Shown: positions 14,942-19,313 of the stretch, in pieces | Layout: each line of letters begins with the position of its first letter | Numbering within the stretch: position 1 is the first letter of the stretch | From: an uncultured Prevotella sp. | GTDB taxonomy: Bacteria > Bacteroidota > Bacteroidia > Bacteroidales > Bacteroidaceae | Reading direction: 5' to 3' | Length of the DNA stretch: 19,313 bases | Assembly: GCA_938028745.1 (NCBI GenBank) | Contig: CALIZL010000066.1 | Span: 1 to 19,313 of the forward strand | The notes under the pieces: generated by a model | Told to the model about the DNA's origin: nothing | Database searches by the model: none | Seen by the model: only the letters and a program-made list of their open reading frames with translations | Translations under genes and position numbers: made by a program

Positions 14942-14994
14942 CCCCACTAAGGTTCAATCGCTGTTCCTTGTATCGCTCTTCACTGGCTTGTTTA
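14942..14994. repeat. dispersed repeat, left copy
   Basis: This stretch, beginning CCCCACTAAGGTTCAATCG, matches 17829-17879 in the same orientation. Over the first 39 bases I count 6 differences, 5 of them transitions. The two copies bracket the ATPase gene and the arrays upstream of it. Confidence 0.65.
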
Positions 14995-15357
14995 TTTTTG
15001 TTCGGCATCTTGCCATTGCTCTTTCAATGGCATCGTGCGTGATGCTCCTTCAAGAACTAAGCCATAACAGCTCGGCTACAAACTAGCCATACAATAAAGG
15101 CAGCGCAGTTCTTAGAACCTGGAATAAAAGTTTGGAAAAACATAGGGCAATAGCGATTATGTCTTACCGTGTGTAAAGTTTTCGGCGCGATTTTTAACAT
15201 TATGAGTGCCCTTTTTATCCACCAATCGCTCGCCTTGCCGCAAAAAATTGATTCTCGCGAGGGTTTGTTTCGGTGCTAAAAGGGCGTTGTTGTAGATGCA
15301 GGCAAAATGAATTTTTATTTAATGGAACAGCCATTTGCCCCAGTTTTGGGGCTATTT

Positions 15358-15533
15358 GCAGCAAAATACACTGCGTTTTGCCGCAAAACGCAGTGCAATA
15401 TGCCGCAAAATGCAGTGCGTTTTGGTGCTAAATGCAAGGTAAAATGGTGCTAAATGCAAGGTAAAATGGTGCTAAACGCAAGGTAAAATGGTGCTAAATG
15501 CAGTGCAAAGTGCAGCTAAATGCGAAACAAAAA
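15358..15533. repeat. 22-bp tandem array, 8 copies
   Basis: Copies start at 15358, 15380, 15402, 15424, 15446, 15468, 15490 and 15512 with no indel. The conserved heart is GC(T/A)AAATGCA or GCAAAATGCA near the start of the unit, and the second half varies (AGGTAAAAT in the middle copies, GTGCGTTTT or GTGCAATAT at the left). One more related copy (GGTGCAAAATGCAGGG) is at 15697, out of phase. Period 22 is not a multiple of 3, so it is not coding. Confidence 0.9.
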
Positions 15534-15937
15534 GCATAAAAATACACCGCAATGGTATAAACATAACCTTTTAGATCCATGAAACACATGGCTGAAAAGG
15601 GCAAAATACCCATTAAAATGTGGGTTTTTAGTACTTAAATGCAGATTTTTGGGACCGAAAAAATTACGAGTTGGCCACCTTCTAGAAAGGCAAAATGGTG
15701 CAAAATGCAGGGAAATCACTCAAAAAGGACAAAAACGAGCGCGCGTAAAGCTGAAAAATACCCCTAAAACCTTGCTTTTGATGCCTTTTTCTCGCTAGAA
15801 TGGGGTGGGGATAAGGGTGTGTTTTGTAAAGAACGTGGAAGGAGATTTTGTTGATGGGAGGTTGAATGCGAGAGTGGACGAAAAGAATTGAAAGGCGAAA
15901 GGGTGCGAAACCTACTTTGTTTCTAGGCTTTTGTCCT
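15534..15937. other. gene-free stretch between arrays
   Basis: No convincing gene or RNA is seen. Short frames on both strands lack recognisable features and are probably chance. The isolated 22-bp-type unit at 15697-15718 is the only repeat relative noticed. Confidence 0.4.
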
Positions 15938-16108
15938 CGTGAGATTTGCCCTCGTTCGTTATCCTCTGCTAACAATTTCAGAAGATACTGCTGGGCTGCG
16001 CGCCGTGGGGTTTGCCCTTGTTCGCTGTCCTCTTCTAGCAGCCCATTGTACTGCCGCCACCACAGGCAACGTGGGATTTGCCCTAGTTCGCTGTCTTCTT
16101 CTTACTAA
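15938..16108. repeat. degenerate 66-bp repeat, 3 copies
   Basis: CGTG(A/G)G(A/G)TTTGCCCT begins at 15938, 16004 and 16070, exactly 66 bp apart. About 34 bp are conserved in each (through TTCGCTGTCCTCTTCT) and the next 32 bp differ. The variable parts of copies 1 and 2 contain complementary TGGGCTGC (15992-15999) and GCAGCCCA (16038-16045). The third copy fades out after the conserved half. Confidence 0.8.
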
Positions 16109-16269
16109 TTGAAATGCTAGCCGCTGTTTATGTGCGGTTGCCTATGTTTACTTGCAGCTCAAGTAGTTCTCTCCAAAACTCTGATAACCATCGCCTGATG
16201 TTTGTGTAAGCCGCTTTCAACCCCGCCATTACGCCCCATAACGCCACCTTTTGCTTATATCTTGTCCCA

Positions 16270-16380
16270 AACATTTTGGTGTTTTCCCACTTTTTATCTT
16301 AAAACAATTTGGTGTTTTTATACTTTTTACCCTAAAACAATTTGGTGTTTTTACACTTTTTGGGCTAAAACATTTTGGTA
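16270..16380. repeat. 33-bp tandem array upstream of the ATPase gene
   Basis: Copies start at 16270, 16303 and 16336, and a truncated one at 16369 (AACATTTTGGTA). Every copy carries TTTGG at the same place, followed by T-rich sequence with ACTTTTT and ending CTAA. The truncated copy supplies the -33 box of the promoter that follows. Confidence 0.9.
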
Positions 16381-16404
16381 AATCAAGATTATGGGCTAAA
16401 TTTG
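16374..16404 (+). promoter_or_regulatory. Bacteroidota-type promoter of the ATPase gene
   Basis: TTTG (16374-16377), 19 bp, then TAAATTTG (16397-16404) fully match the Bacteroidota housekeeping promoter form TTTG-N19-TAnnTTTG. Transcription would start near 16411, about 20 nt before the ATG at 16431. The -33 box is part of the last 33-bp repeat unit. Confidence 0.75.
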
Positions 16405-16430
16405 TGAAGTAAAATACAGGTTAGTGGACA

Positions 16431-17762
16431 ATGGAACGAATATTCAAACGCAAGTTGTATGAGCGACTTCTAGAGTGGAAACGTGTTCAGAATGGCAAGT
16501 CGGCCATTTTGATAGAGGGTGCTCGGCGAGTGGGTAAATCAACGCTTGTTGAACAGTTTGCTAAAAACGAGTACGAGTCGTACATACTTATCGACTTCAA
16601 CGAGGCATCTGATGAAGTGAAGTCTTTGTTCAGTAACATTATGGATAAGGATTTTCTTTTCTTGCAACTTCAAGCTATCTACAACGTTGTATTAAAAGAA
16701 AGGCGGTCGGTTATCGTCTTCGACGAGGCGCAAAACTGCCCCCTTGCTCGTCAGGCCATTAAGTATTTGGTTAAAGATGGCCGTTACGATTATATTGAAA
16801 CAGGTTCGCTTATCAGTGTAAAGAAGAGCACAAAAGACATCACTTTGCCCAGCGAAGAAGAGCGTGTTACGCTTTATCCTATGGATTATGAGGAGTTTCG
16901 ATGGGCTTTGGGCGATGAGGTTACTGTGCCATTGCTACGTACTTTTTACGAAAAAAGGCTGCCTTTGGATAAGGCCCATCGTGATAAGATGCGCGATTTT
17001 AGGCTTTATATGCTCATTGGCGGTATGCCCCAAGCCGTAGAAACCTATCTTGAAACGAATAATTTTGCTTTGGTAGACCGTGTGAAACGTGGCATTATCA
17101 ATATTTATCAGGCCGATTTTCAGAAGTTAGACCCAACAGGACGCTTGGAAACGCTGTTTATGGAGATACCCGCTCAGCTAAGCAAAGCCAATGGTAGATA
17201 TAAGCCGTATTCTGTGCTTGGTAAGGTGGATGGAGACAAACTGACGGATTTAATGAGAAATTTGGAAGACAGTAAGACTGTGCTTATTTCGTATCACTCG
17301 AACGAACCCAATGTGGGCATGTCGTTAACAAAAAACCTTTCGCGGTTCAAGGTGTTCTGTGCAGACACGGGCTTGTTTGTTACGCTTGCCTTTTGGGATA
17401 AAAGTAACACCGAAAATGTTATTTATCAGAAGTTGTTGAACGACAAACTTAGCACTAATCTTGGTTTTGTTTATGAAAATGTTGTTGCCCAAATGCTTGC
17501 TACTTCGGGCAATAAGCTGTTTTATTACACATGGGCAAAAGATGCCACGCACAACTATGAGGTTGATTTCCTACTTTCGCGAGGAACGAAATTGCATCCC
17601 ATAGAAGTGAAGTCCTCGGGTTATAACAGCCACGTTTCGCTCGATGTGTTTTGTGAGAAGTTCTCTCATGTGGTAGACAAGCGGTATCTTATCTACACAA
17701 AAGATTTGAAACGTGATGAGAAAACGCTGTTGTTGCCTGTGTATATGACGATTTTTTTGTAG
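16431..17762 (+). CDS. AAA+ ATPase with C-terminal DUF4143 domain
   Basis: The 443-residue cytoplasmic protein is of the AAA_14/DUF4143 type that is abundant and multicopy in Bacteroidota. Walker A is GARRVGKST (30-38), Walker B is VIVFDEAQ (94-101) with Asp98 and Glu99, and ETGSLISV (123-130) fits sensor 1. GGMPQAV (197-203) is a family hallmark. The C-terminal part has a PD-(D/E)XK-like set: EVDFLL (377-382) with Asp379 and IEVKSS (391-396) with Glu392 and Lys394, which could bind or cut nucleic acid. Substrate and role are not known for most members. It stands alone on the plus strand behind its own promoter, preceded by 2.5 kb of arrays and converging with the esterase gene. No partner gene is adjacent. 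Confidence 0.9.
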   Translation: MERIFKRKLYERLLEWKRVQNGKSAILIEGARRVGKSTLVEQFAKNEYESYILIDFNEASDEVKSLFSNIMDKDFLFLQLQAIYNVVLKERRSVIVFDEAQNCPLARQAIKYLVKDGRYDYIETGSLISVKKSTKDITLPSEEERVTLYPMDYEEFRWALGDEVTVPLLRTFYEKRLPLDKAHRDKMRDFRLYMLIGGMPQAVETYLETNNFALVDRVKRGIINIYQADFQKLDPTGRLETLFMEIPAQLSKANGRYKPYSVLGKVDGDKLTDLMRNLEDSKTVLISYHSNEPNVGMSLTKNLSRFKVFCADTGLFVTLAFWDKSNTENVIYQKLLNDKLSTNLGFVYENVVAQMLATSGNKLFYYTWAKDATHNYEVDFLLSRGTKLHPIEVKSSGYNSHVSLDVFCEKFSHVVDKRYLIYTKDLKRDEKTLLLPVYMTIFL

Positions 17763-17828
17763 GTCAGCAACTTGTTTGGGGGCTGTTTTTAACGATGTAA
17801 TGCCTTTCTTTGGGCGTGTTCTAAACGC

Positions 17829-17879
17829 TCCCCGCTAAGGTTTAATCGTTGTTCCTCGTGTGGCTCTTAGCTGTGTTTA
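17829..17879. repeat. dispersed repeat, right copy
   Basis: This stretch, beginning CCCCGCTAAGGTTTAATCG, matches the left copy at 14942-14994 and lies about 70 bp past the ATPase stop codon. In this copy GCTAAG (17833-17838) and CTTAGC can pair; the left copy does not keep that pairing. Confidence 0.65.
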
Positions 17880-17937
17880 AAGCAAGGAGGGTAGGGGGAT
17901 AAGGCCGTTTGTGGCTCCTACATACCGCAACCTCACA

Positions 17938-19185
17938 CTATTTAAACACCTTTTGCGCAAACATTGTAAGGTAAATTCGCCAATTGCGCCATATATGTCC
18001 GCCATCGGTTTCCACATATTGGTATGGATAATGGTTGTCGTCGAGGAAGTGGCGAAGGTCTACATTCATCTGATAAAGGAAGTCGGTGTTGCCAATGGCA
18101 ATCCAAAAAAGTTTGGGCTTGCTTGCAAACAGCCGTTGCATCTGTGCCTGAAAAGCCTTGTCGGTACACATTTTGGCGTACAGCGGAGCACCCAAGGGGT
18201 TGATGTGTCTGCCTGTATAGATGGCGGCAGAGAAAAGTCCGTAGTAGTGGAAGGTGGTGGGGTATAGCCTGCTTATGCCAAAGGTGTGGCCACCACCCAT
18301 TGAAAGTCCGCAAACGGCACGCCCGTTGCGGTTTTTGATGGTTTTATAGTGGCTGTCAACGTATTTTACGATGTCCATAAAACTCTCTTCCATGCTCATT
18401 GCCGAGGCGGTTTTAGGCCCTGTTTCGCCCATGAACGAAGGTCTATACATGCCAAACGACCACTCACCGGGAGCCGCCTGACAGTTGGGGTTGCCGTTGG
18501 GCATCACCACAATCATGGGTTTGGCCTTGCCTGTGGCGATAAGGTTGTCCATTATTTGTGCGGCTCGCCCTAGCTCGCTCCATGCGTTTTCGTCGCCGCC
18601 TGCACCGTGTAGCAGGTATAGCACGGGGTAAGCCTTGCCCTGTTCGTAGCCTGCTGGCGTGTAGATGGTCATGCGGCGGTTCATTCCCAAAGCATCGCTG
18701 CGATACCAAACTTTGAATAAGTTGCCGTGCGGCACTTCGTTAACGCTGTACATGTGGCCTTTGTCGCTTTGCTTGTTGGATATGATGAAGATACTGCTCA
18801 GTGTGGCAATGTCGCGACTGGTGTATACGTTGGCCGGGTCGGTTATTCGCAGTCCATCTACGTCGAAGGCGTAGGCGTATAGTTCGGGAGCAAGGGGCGG
18901 CGTGGTGTAAGTCCATACGCCTTGCTCGTTCTTCTGCAATGGTGCGTGCTTAGTAATTTGGTTTTCTGTCTTCGTTCCTTGCGTGTCCTGCTTGGGCAGG
19001 AAATCGCCGCTAACGCTAACGGCCTTTGCTTGTGGGGCAAAGAGGTTGAAAGTGACGCTGCCGTCGGCGTTTATCACGGGCGAGAGTACTTGCGCGGGGG
19101 TTGAAAGCTGCTCTTGCGCCATGCCGTTTACCCATGCCATGAGGGTTAATAGGGCTAGTAACATCGTTTTTTTATTCGTCCGCAT
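17938..19185 (-). CDS. secreted CE1-like esterase with N-terminal CBM48/E-set domain
   Basis: The 415-residue protein has a cleavable signal peptide (about 1-23, before Q24) and no lipobox, so it is periplasmic or secreted. Residues 30-140 look like the early-set domain in CBM48-type esterases (SVTFNLFAPQAKAVSVSGDF). The esterase D/feruloyl-esterase-like alpha/beta-hydrolase fold follows: YLLHGAGGDENAW (190-202) forms the oxyanion region, GLSMGG (293-298) holds the nucleophile Ser295, GNTD the acid Asp368 and DGGH the base His397. Length is normal. Such enzymes remove ester groups, such as feruloyl or acetyl, from plant glycans; the true substrate is not shown. It is separated from the fructan locus by about 4 kb and is on the same strand as the partial gene at the window edge. 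Confidence 0.88.
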   Translation of the reverse strand: MRTNKKTMLLALLTLMAWVNGMAQEQLSTPAQVLSPVINADGSVTFNLFAPQAKAVSVSGDFLPKQDTQGTKTENQITKHAPLQKNEQGVWTYTTPPLAPELYAYAFDVDGLRITDPANVYTSRDIATLSSIFIISNKQSDKGHMYSVNEVPHGNLFKVWYRSDALGMNRRMTIYTPAGYEQGKAYPVLYLLHGAGGDENAWSELGRAAQIMDNLIATGKAKPMIVVMPNGNPNCQAAPGEWSFGMYRPSFMGETGPKTASAMSMEESFMDIVKYVDSHYKTIKNRNGRAVCGLSMGGGHTFGISRLYPTTFHYYGLFSAAIYTGRHINPLGAPLYAKMCTDKAFQAQMQRLFASKPKLFWIAIGNTDFLYQMNVDLRHFLDDNHYPYQYVETDGGHIWRNWRIYLTMFAQKVFK

Positions 19186-19259
19186 GTTGTTTCTTTATTA
19201 ATTATGGTGTATTGTTTCTTTGTGCAATCGCTTGTCATCTTCATTGTTTTGGCGCGGGC

Positions 19260-19313
19260 TTACATCTTTTTTCGCCTAACAAAGGCCACCATTTCGTTGA
19301 ACACATCCACGTT
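19260..19313 (-). CDS. C-terminal end of an unidentified gene, cut by the window edge
   Basis: Read from the edge on the minus strand, the frame gives NVDVFNEMVAFVRRKKM and then TAA at 19262-19260. The codons look like those of the neighbours (GTG, GTT, AAC, GAA), the tail is basic and a 74-bp gap to the esterase start is a usual distance for two genes in one direction. Seventeen residues are too few to name a family, and chance cannot be excluded. Confidence 0.45.
   Translation of the reverse strand, partial: NVDVFNEMVAFVRRKKM

Larger units (their letters stand above)
14602..15357. other. gene-free AT-rich stretch
   Basis: I find no gene, tRNA or rRNA here. The longest frame (63 codons, 14626-14817) has no recognisable features. 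The stretch holds an AT-rich hairpin at 14799-14832 and one copy of a dispersed 50-bp repeat at 14942-14994. A lone TTATCCACC (15215-15223) is one base from a DnaA box but has no neighbours of its kind. Confidence 0.5.

Noticed and set aside
15215..15223. DnaA box and replication origin in the gene-free region
   Set aside because: A single near-match TTATCCACC without a cluster, dnaA or other origin gene is not enough.
15938..16108. CRISPR array
   Set aside because: The 66-bp step and half-conserved units fit, but the three repeats differ from one another at several bases, there are only three copies and no cas gene is present. I keep it as a degenerate repeat.
16431..17762. Defence-system ATPase with a partner toxin
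   Set aside because: The AAA+/DUF4143 gene stands alone; both neighbours are repeats or a convergent esterase, so no system can be supported from this window.

Overview
The window looks like chromosome from a Bacteroidota gut or oral bacterium, most likely a Prevotella-type organism. The evidence is a SusC/SusD pair, lipoprotein signal peptides followed by Ser/Asp-rich stretches, several matches to the Bacteroidota promoter form TTTG-N19/20-TAnnTTTG, and large low-complexity intergenic arrays. The genus is inference.

The core (13888 down to 1502, all on the minus strand) is a fructan utilisation locus. In transcription order it holds a SusC-type TonB-dependent transporter, a SusD-type lipoprotein, a DUF4960-type surface glycan-binding lipoprotein, a lipoprotein GH32 enzyme (probably an outer-surface endo-fructanase), a periplasmic GH32 enzyme (probably exo-acting), an inner-membrane MFS sugar transporter and a PfkB-family fructokinase. 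Gene content and order match, from memory, the Bacteroides thetaiotaomicron levan locus BT1763-BT1757. The proposed flow is: polymer bound and cut at the surface, oligosaccharides imported by SusC/SusD, hydrolysed to fructose in the periplasm, fructose carried inward by the MFS protein and phosphorylated by the kinase. No regulator is in the window, but a 15-bp direct repeat with 21-bp spacing lies just upstream of a -7 element in front of susC and is a good candidate operator.

Left of the locus are a 134-residue lipoprotein (376-780) and repeats. Right of it is a roughly 2.5-kb stretch without genes (13889-16430) full of tandem arrays and palindromes, then a plus-strand AAA+/DUF4143 ATPase (16431-17762), a convergent minus-strand secreted CE1-like esterase (17938-19185), and the last 17 codons of another minus-strand gene at the right edge.

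The most unusual aspect is the intergenic DNA. Nine different tandem arrays occur in 19 kb and their periods fall in three classes: 8 bp (two arrays), 9 bp (two arrays, both with a palindromic core at every repeat: GTCNGAC or CTAG), and multiples of 11 bp (22, 33, 66, 66 and 66). Their sequences are unrelated. Period 22 is not a multiple of 3, so helical phasing explains the last class better than coding does. Other notable elements are a 58-bp element with two nested dyads sharing one centre, a large inverted repeat built of 8-bp units, and a 33-bp array whose last copy supplies the -33 box of the ATPase promoter. Their function is unknown.
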